Shown here piece after piece: positions 17,981 through 26,405 of a stretch of 64,000 bases of DNA; the stretch's first letter is position 1, and every line of letters begins with the position of its first letter. Under the pieces are notes generated by a model that was not told where the DNA came from, ran no database searches, and was given only the letters and a program-made list of their open reading frames with translations. The stretch is from assembly GCF_006440735.1 (NCBI RefSeq), contig NZ_VFUA01000020.1, forward strand, positions 1 through 64,000. The letters run 5' to 3'. The position numbers were made by a program, and so were the translations under genes. This DNA is from Mesorhizobium sp. B2-7-1. GTDB taxonomy: Bacteria; Pseudomonadota; Alphaproteobacteria; Rhizobiales; Rhizobiaceae.

Positions 17981-19347
17981 CCAGCGTCAGCCAGACCCTG
18001 CCGGGCTTAGCTTCGTCCCAATCCCAGCCCCGGCAACATGCCGCCGGCAGCAAGGATGGAGATCAGAATTTCGGCGAAATGGTGCATGGGTCCGAGAAGC
18101 CCGAACGGCCGCAGGACAAGCACGCGACCGGACCGGTAGTGCCGAACGCGCATTCTGCAAGGCGCTCGCCGGTCAACAACGGCAACCGGGAGCCGGACCA
18201 GGATTCGCAGGGGAAAACCGGCACGCAGAAAGCAGCGACGGGAAAGTCCGCCAAGACCAGCGCCCAGACCGATCAGGCGAAGCCGAAGGCGGACAAGGAT
18301 TCCACGGCGCAAGCCGACGATTCCGCACCGCTGCAGGATCGCCTGCCGTTGCTGATGGCGCTGAGCGACATGAAGCATTTCGCGCAGTCGTCGGGCGCGA
18401 GCGGCACAGGTTCCGCCGAAGGCGAAGATGGCGCCGGCGAACACGGATCGCTGGAATTGCCGCTGCGCGCGGGCAAGCGCACGGCGGTCGACAGTTCCGT
18501 CGAGCCGCGATCGCGATCCGCCCGTTCGACGGCGGCTGAAGATCACGGGCCAGACTTCGGGCAGAAGCCGGTAAAGGCGGACGCAGCTCTCGACATGCCG
18601 GGCCGCAGCGATATCAAGATCTTGCCGACGCAAGGGAATGAGCCGCAGGCCGACAGCCCGGCGCCGCCGCAAGGCTGGCGGCCGGCTTCCGCCTCCAAGA
18701 CCTCCCAACAATCGCAGTCGACCACGCAGCAGACACCGGCCAAGCAGTCTTCTTCAGCCGCACGGATGGACGTCGTCAGCCAGCAGAGCTTCCCGGCGCC
18801 GGCACAAAACCCGATCGGCCAGACCGCGTCGGCACTGGTTGAAGCGCTTGCCTCCGACAAGGGCGTCCAGCAGGCCTTCGCAAGCGCCTCGCCGGGCTCG
18901 CAGACGACCAATTCTGTTGCCGTTCCGACACATGTGCTGAAGATCGAGCTCCACCCTTCGGAGCTCGGATCGGTTACCGCCAGCCTACGGCTCTCGGGGG
19001 AGCAACTTTCGATTGAGATGAAGCCCGCGACACACGAGGCATACCGCCGTCTCACTGCCGACAGCGACGCCATCGTCAAGTCCATGCGCAGTCTCGGCTT
19101 CGACGTCGACAAGGTTACGATCCTGCAACCTTCGATAGCAGTGCATGCGGCCAGCCGCAGCGACGCAACCAGCGCCATGCCGATGTCGACAGGCCGCGAC
19201 CAGCCTTCGTTCCAGCCCGGGAACTCGGGCGGCAACGGCTCGGGCGGCGACCGGCAACCGGGAAGGAACGATGGCAATGGCGCACAGGAATTCGGTCGTG
19301 CCGCTCCGCCTCATCGCGAGGGTGCTGGCGACGATATGTATATCTAG
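17977..19347 (+). CDS. fliK: Flagellar hook-length control protein FliK (formerly MotD)
   Basis: FliK measures hook length and triggers the export specificity switch through FlhB. The 456 residues have a long, polar, disordered N-terminal ruler (about 1-300, rich in Gln, Ser, Asp, Lys). The conserved C-terminal domain (about 315-395) contains VLKIELHPSELGSVTASLRL and SIEMKPATHEAYRRL. In Sinorhizobium this gene after motC was first called motD and later shown to be fliK. The last 77 bases overlap the transglycosylase gene in another frame. Confidence 0.92.
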   Translation: MTSVSQTLPGLASSQSQPRQHAAGSKDGDQNFGEMVHGSEKPERPQDKHATGPVVPNAHSARRSPVNNGNREPDQDSQGKTGTQKAATGKSAKTSAQTDQAKPKADKDSTAQADDSAPLQDRLPLLMALSDMKHFAQSSGASGTGSAEGEDGAGEHGSLELPLRAGKRTAVDSSVEPRSRSARSTAAEDHGPDFGQKPVKADAALDMPGRSDIKILPTQGNEPQADSPAPPQGWRPASASKTSQQSQSTTQQTPAKQSSSAARMDVVSQQSFPAPAQNPIGQTASALVEALASDKGVQQAFASASPGSQTTNSVAVPTHVLKIELHPSELGSVTASLRLSGEQLSIEMKPATHEAYRRLTADSDAIVKSMRSLGFDVDKVTILQPSIAVHAASRSDATSAMPMSTGRDQPSFQPGNSGGNGSGGDRQPGRNDGNGAQEFGRAAPPHREGAGDDMYI

Positions 19348-19867
19348 TTTCGCCGCCGGCACAGCCAGCGCCGCCGCCAATCCCTGCGAGCCGGAGATCC
19401 TGCGCGCCGCCGATCGCTACGGCGTGCCGGCCGGCATCCTCTACGCCGTCGGCCTGACCGAGACCGGAAAGAAAGGCAGCCTTCAGCCTAATGCCTTGAA
19501 TATAGAGGGAAAAGCTGTCTTTCCGCGCAGCCGCGGCGAAGCGCTCGCGACATTCGAGAATGCCCGCCGCGAGGGCAAGACATTGATCGATCTCGGCTGC
19601 ATGCAGATCAACCAACACTATCACGGCGATCACTTCCGCAGCGTCGACGACATGCTCGATCCGCATCAGAATGTCGACTACGCGGCGCGCTTCCTGGCGA
19701 GCCTGCATGCCAGGCACATGACCTGGTCGATGGCCGTCGCCCGCTATCATGCCGGCCCCGACAACGATCCCGCGCAGAAGGTCTATGTCTGCCGCGTCAT
19801 CGCCAACATGGTCGCCACCGGCTTCGGCAAATGGACGCCGAATGCCAGCGCTTTCTGCAACCAATAG
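19271..19867 (+). CDS. Soluble lytic transglycosylase, probably flagellar
   Basis: This 198-residue secreted lysozyme-fold enzyme would cut peptidoglycan so the rod can cross the wall. The start is ATG 19271, preceded by GGAAGGAACG. An earlier in-frame ATG lies deep in fliK and has no signal peptide. The signal peptide runs to about residue 36. The catalytic Glu lies in YAVGLTETGKKGS. The later motif LGCMQINQHYHGDHF and an AARFLASLHARH helix are those of the SLT family. It overlaps fliK. The FlgJ of this locus (45753) lacks a muramidase domain, so this enzyme probably supplies the activity, as SltF does in Rhodobacter. Confidence 0.85.
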   Translation: MAMAHRNSVVPLRLIARVLATICISSFAAGTASAAANPCEPEILRAADRYGVPAGILYAVGLTETGKKGSLQPNALNIEGKAVFPRSRGEALATFENARREGKTLIDLGCMQINQHYHGDHFRSVDDMLDPHQNVDYAARFLASLHARHMTWSMAVARYHAGPDNDPAQKVYVCRVIANMVATGFGKWTPNASAFCNQ

Positions 19868-20088
19868 TTGCTTGTTCTTTAACCCCGATCGGCCTTCGCC
19901 AGCCTATCGGCCGGCGCCAATATTCATCGGCCAAAAGTGGGGGCAAATACACCTGCGCGACCGCTTTTATTACGGCTCTCAAAAAAACTCCCAAGAAAAT
20001 AGTTACAAGAAATGATGGTTTTTCAGGATTCACCGCGCCGGCTACCCCTTTCCGCACGGGGCAGATGAACTGATTCGGGGGCGGGTCG
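19868..20088 (+). promoter_or_regulatory. rem upstream region with three ATCGGCC repeats
   Basis: The 221-base gap carries ATCGGCC at 19888, 19906 and 19926, spaced 18 and 20 bases apart. An A-rich stretch follows (19980-20010), and a GGGGGCGGG ribosome region lies before the rem ATG. In Sinorhizobium rem is activated by the LuxR-type VisN/VisR pair. These repeats are a candidate site, by inference. Confidence 0.35.
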
Positions 20089-20757
20089 ATGATCGTGATC
20101 GTTGATGAGCGAGAGCTCGTAACAGCGGGCTACTCTTCACTTTTCGATCGCGAGGGCGTGGCCACGGCCGGCTTCGCGCCGGGCGAATTCGGCGAGTGGG
20201 TGAGTTCCGCCGCCGACACCGATCTCAGATGCGTCCGGGCATTTCTCATCGGCGACTGCCGCGATGGCGCGATATCGCCGCGCCAGATCCGCGACCGCAC
20301 CGGCGCACCGGTGATCGCGCTCAGCGAACACCACTCGCTCGAACATACGTTGCGACTGTTCGAAAGCGGCGTCGACGACGTCGTCCGCAAGCCTGTCCAT
20401 ATCCGCGAGATCCTCGCTCGTATCACCGCCATCCGCCGTCGCGGTTCCGAAGAAGCCGCCTATACCGAAGTCGGGTCGATGCGCATCTTCATGGATGGCC
20501 GCGACCCGGAGATCGACGGCGAGCCGCTGCCGCTGCCGCGGCGCGAGCGGCGCATCCTGGAATACCTGGCCAGCAACCGCGGCCGGCGCGTGACCAAGAC
20601 GCAGGTCTTCAACGCCATCTACGGCATCTTCGACGAGGAGGTCGAGGAGAACGTGGTGGAGAGCCACATCTCGAAGCTGCGCAAGAAGCTGCGCGAGAAG
20701 CTCGGCCGCGACCCGATCGATTCCAAGAGGTTTCTCGGCTACCGGCTGATATTTTGA
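20089..20757 (+). CDS. rem: OmpR-type orphan response regulator Rem
   Basis: Rem is the exponential-phase activator of flagellar gene expression in rhizobia. The 222 residues have a degenerate receiver domain (1-115, [18 protein letters not shown] at the start). The usual acidic pocket is reduced to one Asp-Glu pair, and IGDCRDG stands at the phosphorylation site. A winged-helix DNA-binding domain (about 128-222) contains [16 protein letters not shown] and [13 protein letters not shown]. No kinase gene is adjacent, consistent with an orphan regulator. It lies between fliK/transglycosylase and flgE, as in Sinorhizobium. Confidence 0.9.
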   Translation: MIVIVDERELVTAGYSSLFDREGVATAGFAPGEFGEWVSSAADTDLRCVRAFLIGDCRDGAISPRQIRDRTGAPVIALSEHHSLEHTLRLFESGVDDVVRKPVHIREILARITAIRRRGSEEAAYTEVGSMRIFMDGRDPEIDGEPLPLPRRERRILEYLASNRGRRVTKTQVFNAIYGIFDEEVEENVVESHISKLRKKLREKLGRDPIDSKRFLGYRLIF

Positions 20758-20788
20758 TGGCCGCCCAAGGCACATCCCGCGCCAGCCT

Positions 20789-20813
20789 CGCGCAAGACAC
20801 GAGGCATAGTTTC
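20789..20813 (+). promoter_or_regulatory. Promoter-like element before flgE
   Basis: CGCGCAAG (20789-20796), ten bases, then TAGTTTC (20807-20813) lie 38 bases upstream of the flgE ATG. The ten bases CGCGCAAGAC are identical to those before flgB. This suggests flgE-fliQ has its own promoter just after rem, and Rem itself may act there (inference). Confidence 0.5.
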
Positions 20814-20848
20814 ATGGCCTCCTACCCAGGCACTGCGGAGATCCATCG

Positions 20849-22099
20849 ATGAGCCTCTACGGAATGATGCGGACCGGCGTTTCCGGTATGAACGCGCAGG
20901 CCAACCGCCTCTCCGCGGTGGCCGACAACATCGCCAACTCGGACACCACCGGCTACAAGCGCTCTTCGGCCGAGTTCTCGACACTGATCATGCCCGGCAC
21001 CGGGGGCGCCTATAATTCGGGCGGAGTGACCACCACGATCCGCTCGGCCGTCAGCACGCAAGGCGTCATGACCTACACCACCTCGGTGTCCGACCTTGCC
21101 GTCAACGGCGATGGCTTCTTCGTCGTCCAGGATGCCAGCGGCACACCCTATATGACTCGCGCCGGTTCCTTCGTTCCGGATGCGCAAGGCCGCTTGGTCA
21201 ATGCCGCGGGTTACCAGCTCATGGCCTACAGCTACGCCAATGGCGAACCGGCCGCGACGGCCAACGGCTTCGAAGGCCTCGTGCCGGTGCAGATCTCCGA
21301 CCAGGAGATGACGGCGACGCCGAGCACCGAGGGCCTCTTCTCCGGCAACCTGCCGGCGGGCGCGACACCGCCCTCCGGCCCGCTGCCGTCCACCAACGGC
21401 GCGACCGCCGAATACACATCGAAGACCTCGCTGGTTGCCTATGATAATCTCGGCAACAGGAAGCTGCTCGACGTCTATTTCACCAACACCGCCGCCGGCA
21501 CCTGGCAGGTCTCGGTCTTCGATCAGTCGAAGGCGACGCCCGGCACCTCCTTCCCCTACACCGGCGGCGCATTGGCATCGCAGAACCTTACCTTCGACAC
21601 CACCACGGGCAAGATCACCGGCACCGACAATATATCCTTCACTGTGCCGGGCGGCTCGACGCTGAACCTCGATCTCTCCAAGGTCACCCAGCTCGGCACC
21701 GGCTTCACCGTCGCCGACGCCAAGGTCAACGGCAACGCGCCGAGCTCCATCCAGAAGGTGCAGATCGGCCAGGACGGCGTCATCTACGCGCAGTTCGAGG
21801 ACGGCTCGACCAAGGCGCTGTACAAGATCCCGCTGGCCGATGTTCAGAGCCCCGACAACCTCACCGCCATGCCCGGCAACGTCTATGTGCAGAGCACCGA
21901 CTCCGGCGCCGTCCACATCGGCTTTGCCAATGAGGGCAAGCTCGGCTCCATCGTCTCCGGGGCGCTTGAAAACTCCAACGTCGATATCGCCGAGGAGCTG
22001 ACCAACATGATCGCGGCGCAGCGCAGCTACACCGCCAATTCCAAGGTCTTCCAGACCGGTTCGGACCTGATGGACGTCCTCGTCAACCTGAAGAGATAA
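20849..22099 (+). CDS. flgE: Flagellar hook protein FlgE
   Basis: FlgE is the hook subunit, 416 residues. The N-terminus has MRTGVSGMNAQANRLSAVAD and IANSDTTGYKRSSAEFSTLI (about 8-50). The centre has VNGDGFFVVQDASGTPYMTR. The C-terminus has GALENSNVDIAEELTNMIAA and QRSYTANSKVFQTGSDLMD (about 370-410). The length is typical of alphaproteobacteria. It is first in the run flgE-flgK-flgL-flaF-flbT-flgD. Confidence 0.97.
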   Translation: MSLYGMMRTGVSGMNAQANRLSAVADNIANSDTTGYKRSSAEFSTLIMPGTGGAYNSGGVTTTIRSAVSTQGVMTYTTSVSDLAVNGDGFFVVQDASGTPYMTRAGSFVPDAQGRLVNAAGYQLMAYSYANGEPAATANGFEGLVPVQISDQEMTATPSTEGLFSGNLPAGATPPSGPLPSTNGATAEYTSKTSLVAYDNLGNRKLLDVYFTNTAAGTWQVSVFDQSKATPGTSFPYTGGALASQNLTFDTTTGKITGTDNISFTVPGGSTLNLDLSKVTQLGTGFTVADAKVNGNAPSSIQKVQIGQDGVIYAQFEDGSTKALYKIPLADVQSPDNLTAMPGNVYVQSTDSGAVHIGFANEGKLGSIVSGALENSNVDIAEELTNMIAAQRSYTANSKVFQTGSDLMDVLVNLKR

Positions 22100-22128
22100 A
22101 CGACGGGCGCCGCCCGTGAAAGATCAGC

Positions 22129-23583
22129 ATGTCGCTTTCCTCCGCACTAAGCATTGCCCAGTCGGCGCTTCTGGCCACGTCCAAGCAGACCAGCGTCGTA
22201 TCGCGCAATGTGGCCGATGCGTCGAACCCGGACTACACCCGCCGCATCGCCGTGGTAACCAGCACGGCACCCGGCGCCCGGGCGGTGGAAATCCAGCGCA
22301 CCGCCAATGACCTCCTGTTCCGGCAGAACCTCTCTGCGCTGTCGGCGTGGAGCGGCCAGAACGCGCTTTACAACGGCATGGATCAGCTCGACCTATCGGT
22401 CAACGGGGTCGACAATGCGTCGTCCCCCTCCACCGCGATCGCCGACCTGCAGAAAGCCCTGCAGCTCTATGCCACCACGCCGTCGAACCAGAACCTCGGC
22501 ACCAGCGTCGTCGACGCCGCGAAGCAGGTGGTGAATTCGCTGAACAGCGGCACCAAGGCGATCCAGGACTTCCGCACCCAGGCGGACAGTCAGATCTCCA
22601 CCGCCGTCAACGATCTCAACTCGCTGCTCAGCCAGTTCCAGGACGCCAACAAGGCGGTCATCTCGGGCACGCGGTCCGGCACCGATGTCTCCGACGCGCT
22701 CGACCAGCGCGACGCCCTCCTGAAGAAGATATCGGAATATGTCCCGGTCTCGACCTTCACGCGCGGCGACAACGACATGGTCATCACCACCAAGGACGGC
22801 ACGACGCTGTTCGAGACCGTGCCGCGTTCGGTGACCTTCACGCCGTCTGCCGGTTATTCGGCCGGCACATCCGGCAACACGATCTACATCGACAATGTGC
22901 CGGTCTCGGCCGGCACTGCCGACAACGCCACCGCCGACGGCAAGCTTGCGGGCCTTCTGAAGCTGCGCGACGGCGTCGCCTCGACCATGCAGAGCCAGCT
23001 CGACGAAATCGCGCGTGGCCTCGTCACGGCATTTGCCGAAACCTCGTCGTCGCAGCCCAATGCGACCGGCCTGTTCACATGGTCCGGCGCGCCTGCAATT
23101 CCGACCGCCGGCACCCTGGTCGACAGCCTCGCCGGCACGATCAGCGTCAACGCCGCCTTCGATCCGAGCGCCGGCGGCAATCCCGCGCTGCTGCGCGACG
23201 GCGGCGCCAACGGCGCGGCCTATGTCGCCAACACCAGCGGCGGCGCATCCTATGCGGACCTGCTGATCGGCTACTCCAGCAAGCTCGATCAGCCGATGGC
23301 CTTCGACAGCTCGGCCGGCATCACCGTCAGCTCCGGCGTCTCCGACTATGCGGCCAACGCCATCGGCTGGTTCGAGGGCGTGCGCCAGCAGGCCTCGACC
23401 AATGCCGACAGCAAGCAGGCGCTGGCGGTGCGCACGGCCGAGGCGCTCTCCAACGACACCGGGGTCAATGTCGACCAGGAAATGTCCCTGCTGCTTGACC
23501 TCGAGCACACCTATCAGGCCTCGGCGCATATGATGAAGACGGTAAGCGACATGCTGGACGCCTTGATGAGCGCGGTAGGATAA
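22129..23583 (+). CDS. flgK: Flagellar hook-associated protein FlgK
   Basis: FlgK (HAP1) is the first junction protein between hook and filament. The 484 residues start SLSSALSIAQSALLATSKQT, with the SRNVADASNPDYTRRI motif near residue 25. The conserved NDLLFRQNLSALSAW segment follows. The C-terminus (EMSLLLDLEHTYQASAHMMK, about 447-466, then TVSDMLDALM) is the matching D0 helix. It lies 29 bases after flgE and 3 bases before flgL. Confidence 0.95.
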   Translation: MSLSSALSIAQSALLATSKQTSVVSRNVADASNPDYTRRIAVVTSTAPGARAVEIQRTANDLLFRQNLSALSAWSGQNALYNGMDQLDLSVNGVDNASSPSTAIADLQKALQLYATTPSNQNLGTSVVDAAKQVVNSLNSGTKAIQDFRTQADSQISTAVNDLNSLLSQFQDANKAVISGTRSGTDVSDALDQRDALLKKISEYVPVSTFTRGDNDMVITTKDGTTLFETVPRSVTFTPSAGYSAGTSGNTIYIDNVPVSAGTADNATADGKLAGLLKLRDGVASTMQSQLDEIARGLVTAFAETSSSQPNATGLFTWSGAPAIPTAGTLVDSLAGTISVNAAFDPSAGGNPALLRDGGANGAAYVANTSGGASYADLLIGYSSKLDQPMAFDSSAGITVSSGVSDYAANAIGWFEGVRQQASTNADSKQALAVRTAEALSNDTGVNVDQEMSLLLDLEHTYQASAHMMKTVSDMLDALMSAVG

Positions 23584-23586
23584 TTC

Positions 23587-24636
23587 ATGAAAGCGACAGG
23601 CGTTTCCTCAGCGGCCATTTCCAACGCGCTGCGTTACCAGCAGGCAAAGATGCAGGCCGACCTCATCAAGGCGACGAAGGAATCGCAGACCGGCACGGTC
23701 GCCGATGTCGGCCTGGCGCTTGGCAGCCGCACGACCCAGGCCGTCACCTTCCAGCGCGATCTCGACCGGCTGAACGGCATTGTCGATTCCAACGCGCTCG
23801 TCTCCGCGCGCCTGACATCGACCCAGGATTCGCTCGGCCAGATCGCCGGTGCCGCGCAGAGCTTCCTGTCGGCGTTGACCAGCGGCGTGTCGGGCGACTC
23901 CTCGACCAGCATCCTGCAGACCGCCGGCTCCTCGGCGCTGCAGCAGATGACGGGCATCCTCAACACCAGCGTCAACGGCGAATATCTGTTTGCCGGCACC
24001 AACACCGACGTCAAGCCGGTCGACGATTTCAACGCCGCCGGCTCGCCGGCCAAGGCTGCGTTCGATGCCGCCTTTTCGAGCTATTTCGGCTTTACCCAGA
24101 CAGATCCGGGGGCGGCGAACATCACCGCCGCGCAGATGGACGACTTCATCACCACCAAGGTCGAGCCGCAATTCCTGGGCGCCGCCTGGCAGGCCAACTG
24201 GTCGAGCGCTACCGACGACCAGATCACCAGCCGCATTTCGCTCAACGAGACCACCCAGACCTCGGTCAGCGCCAACGACCAAGGCATCCGCAAGCTTGCC
24301 ATGGCGTCCGCCATGGTCAGCAGCCTGCTTACCGGCAGCATCAGCGAGGCTGCCCAGAACGCCGTCGTCGACCGCGCGCAGGCGCTGGTCGGCGAAGCCA
24401 TCGGCGGCATCACCCAGGTGCGGGCAGAGACGGGCCTTGCCCAGCAGCGCGTGTCCGACGCCAGCGACCGCATGAAGACCCAGGTCGATCTCTTCGAGAA
24501 GCATATCGTCGATCTCGAAGGCGTCGATCCGGCGGAAGCCGCCACCCGCGTCGCCGACCTGACGCAGCATATCGAGACGTCCTTCGCCTTGACCGCGCGT
24601 CTGCAGCAGCTCAGCCTGCTCAACTACCTGACTTGA
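23587..24636 (+). CDS. flgL: Flagellar hook-associated protein FlgL
   Basis: FlgL (HAP3) is the second hook-filament junction protein, 349 residues. Flagellin-like helices occur at both ends: SAAISNALRYQQAKMQADLI at the N-terminus and THIETSFALTARLQQLSLL-type sequence at the C-terminus. NGEYLFAGTNTDVKPVDDF (about 129-147) is the central FlgL signature. It is followed by flaF after a 31-base gap. Confidence 0.93.
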   Translation: MKATGVSSAAISNALRYQQAKMQADLIKATKESQTGTVADVGLALGSRTTQAVTFQRDLDRLNGIVDSNALVSARLTSTQDSLGQIAGAAQSFLSALTSGVSGDSSTSILQTAGSSALQQMTGILNTSVNGEYLFAGTNTDVKPVDDFNAAGSPAKAAFDAAFSSYFGFTQTDPGAANITAAQMDDFITTKVEPQFLGAAWQANWSSATDDQITSRISLNETTQTSVSANDQGIRKLAMASAMVSSLLTGSISEAAQNAVVDRAQALVGEAIGGITQVRAETGLAQQRVSDASDRMKTQVDLFEKHIVDLEGVDPAEAATRVADLTQHIETSFALTARLQQLSLLNYLT

Positions 24637-24667
24637 ACACATAAACCGGAACGCCAGAGCGCCGACG

Positions 24668-25015
24668 ATGTATCAATTCTCCTACGCCGACATCCAGACC
24701 GACTCCGTCGCCGACGCCAAGGACCGGGAACGGCAGTTGCTCACCCGCTCGATCGACATGCTGGCCGCGGCGGCAGCCGTCGGCACCGATTCGATGGAAG
24801 CGGTCGAGGCGCTGCACTTCACCAATCGCGTCTGGACCACCTTCGTCGAGGATCTCGGCTCCAGCGACAACGCCCTGCCTAAGGAGCTGCGCGCCAACCT
24901 GATCTCCATCGGCCTGTGGCTGCTGCGCGAGACGGAAGACATCCGCCAGGGCCGCACCAACAATTTCGAAGGACTGATCGAGGTCTCCCAGATCATCCGA
25001 GACGGCATCCAATGA
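24668..25015 (+). CDS. flaF: Flagellin synthesis regulator FlaF
   Basis: FlaF is a small cytoplasmic protein (115 residues) needed for flagellin synthesis or secretion in alphaproteobacteria, acting opposite to FlbT. It is all-helical, beginning YQFSYADIQTDSVADAKDRE. Central ALHFTNRVWTTFVEDLGSSD and the C-terminal ANLISIGLWLLRETEDI with NNFEGLIEVSQIIRDGI are the usual FlaF features. The stop overlaps the flbT ATG (ATGA). Confidence 0.93.
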   Translation: MYQFSYADIQTDSVADAKDRERQLLTRSIDMLAAAAAVGTDSMEAVEALHFTNRVWTTFVEDLGSSDNALPKELRANLISIGLWLLRETEDIRQGRTNNFEGLIEVSQIIRDGIQ

Positions 25016-25449
25016 CCAACACGCTGAAGATCTCGCTGAAGCCCAACGAGAAGATCTATATCAACGGCGCGGTCATCCGCGTCGACCGCAAGGTCACCAT
25101 CGAGCTGATGAACGACGTGCAATTCCTGCTCGAAAGCCATGTCATCCAGGCCGACCAGGCCTCGACGCCGCTCAGGCAGCTTTATTTCATCGTGCAGATC
25201 ATGCTGATCAACCCGGCGGGCGTCGCCGAGGCGCGCGACATGTTCCGTCGTTCGCTGCCGATGCTGATCGCAAGCTTCGACAACTTGGACATCTGCACGG
25301 GCCTGAAGCAGATCGACCGCATGGTCGGCGAGGACGATATCTATGAGGCGCTGAAGGCGATCCGCGCGCTCTACCCGCTCGAGCGCAGGGCGCTCGACGA
25401 CAATGACGACATTCCCGAAACGCCCCGCGCATTGGCTGTAGGAGCATAA
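25012..25449 (+). CDS. flbT: Flagellin mRNA regulator FlbT
   Basis: FlbT represses flagellin translation by acting on the 5' leader of flagellin mRNA in Caulobacter and relatives. The start is ATG 25012, overlapping flaF, giving 145 residues. A longer upstream GTG frame would lie inside flaF. The beta-rich N-terminus has LKISLKPNEKIYINGAVIRV and RKVTIELMNDVQFLLESHVI. The helical end has IDRMVGEDDIYEALKAIRAL. The leaders at 10171-10227 and upstream of 11582 are the natural targets (inference). Confidence 0.93.
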   Translation: MTNTLKISLKPNEKIYINGAVIRVDRKVTIELMNDVQFLLESHVIQADQASTPLRQLYFIVQIMLINPAGVAEARDMFRRSLPMLIASFDNLDICTGLKQIDRMVGEDDIYEALKAIRALYPLERRALDDNDDIPETPRALAVGA

Positions 25450-25450
25450 G

Positions 25451-25858
25451 ATGGCCGTCGACATGACGACAACGATTCCGGTTGGCGCCAACCAGGCCAG
25501 CCAGCAGACCTCGAAGACGGCGGTGGACTACCAGTCGTTCCTGAAGCTGCTCATCGCCGAGATGAAGAACCAGGATCCGACCAAGCCGATGGATTCGACG
25601 CAGTATGTCGCGCAGCTCGCCACCTTCTCCCAGGTCGAGCAGTCGGTGCAGACCAACACTAAGCTCGACCAGATCATGCAGTCCTCGGCCCTGTCGCAGG
25701 CCGACGCTCTGATCGGCCGCTCGATCACCTCGGCCGACGGCAAGACCACCGGCACGGTGGCTTCGGTGACGCTCTCGAGCAGCGGCCTGATCGCCGTGCT
25801 GCAGGACGGCACCCAGGTTCCGGTCGGCGCGGGTGTGTCGATCAAGCCGGCCGCCTAA
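25451..25858 (+). CDS. flgD: Flagellar hook-capping scaffold FlgD
   Basis: FlgD caps the growing hook. The 135-residue rhizobial form is short. It contains the conserved N-terminal DYQSFLKLLIAEMKNQDPTK and the YVAQLATFSQVEQSVQTN segment (about 25-75). GRSITSADGKTTGTVASVTL and a short beta region follow, but not the long Tudor/Fn3 domains of enteric FlgD. A large hairpin lies between it and fliQ. Confidence 0.92.
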   Translation: MAVDMTTTIPVGANQASQQTSKTAVDYQSFLKLLIAEMKNQDPTKPMDSTQYVAQLATFSQVEQSVQTNTKLDQIMQSSALSQADALIGRSITSADGKTTGTVASVTLSSSGLIAVLQDGTQVPVGAGVSIKPAA

Positions 25859-25864
25859 GCAGGT

Positions 25865-25906
25865 CTCCCGAAAGTGGGTCCGGTTTCGGGACAAAGACAT
25901 GCTTGA
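25865..25906. repeat. Short palindromic intergenic repeat (GAAAGTGG family)
   Basis: Arms CCCGAAA (25867-25873) and TTTCGGG (25884-25890) flank GTGGGTCCGG and are followed by ACAAAGACATGC. This is the form of a dispersed Rhizobiales palindrome; a related but more complex copy is at 46745-46810. Confidence 0.65.
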
Positions 25907-25916
25907 AATCAAAAAA

Positions 25917-25962
25917 GCTAACGCAGGTCGCGTGAAACCTTTTTCACGCGACCTGCGTTAGC
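25917..25962. repeat. Perfect 21-bp inverted repeat between flgD and fliQ
   Basis: The arms 25917-25937 and 25942-25962 are exact reverse complements with a 4-base CCTT loop. The tip of the stem is A/T-rich (GTGAAA). The structure ends 22 bases before fliQ. There is no T-run after it, so it is not a standard terminator. It could be an mRNA processing or attenuation structure, or a palindromic insertion. Confidence 0.9.
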
Positions 25963-25984
25963 CGATTCCCTGTAGGGGCAGCCC

Positions 25985-26251
25985 ATGAACGAGGCCGACG
26001 CCCTCGATATCGTCCAGTACGCGGTGTGGACGGTTCTTACCGCTTCCGCTCCCGTGGTGCTGGTGGCGATGGCGGTCGGCATCGGCATCGCGCTCATCCA
26101 GGCTTTGACCCAGATCCAGGAAATCACGCTGACCTTCGTGCCGAAGATCGTCGCCATCATGCTGGTGGTGGCGCTGACCGGCCCGTTCATCGGCAGCCAG
26201 ATCTCGGCCTTCACCAACGTCATCTTCGAGCGCATCGAACACGGCTTCTGA
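25985..26251 (+). CDS. fliQ: Flagellar type III export gate protein FliQ
   Basis: FliQ is an 88-residue two-helix component of the FliP-FliQ-FliR gate. The N-terminus ALDIVQYAVWTVLTASAPVV leads into helix 1. The loop IQALTQIQEITLTFVPKI (about 38-55) is the FliQ signature. Helix 2 ends GPFIGSQISAFTNVIFERI. In other rhizobia flhA follows directly; here a 10.5 kb block of unrelated genes intervenes. Confidence 0.96.
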   Translation: MNEADALDIVQYAVWTVLTASAPVVLVAMAVGIGIALIQALTQIQEITLTFVPKIVAIMLVVALTGPFIGSQISAFTNVIFERIEHGF

Positions 26252-26405
26252 CGCAAAGCCGCAGCAAGTGTCTGATGGCCTGTTCGCAAGCCGCGAGATC
26301 GCTTGCGGCAGCGTTTCTTGCAGCTAGATTGTAGGCGCGACGGCGTCGGCCGACGTCTCAGGCGATTCAGGAAGCGATGCATCAGGCAAGAACGGCCGGC
26401 AGGCC

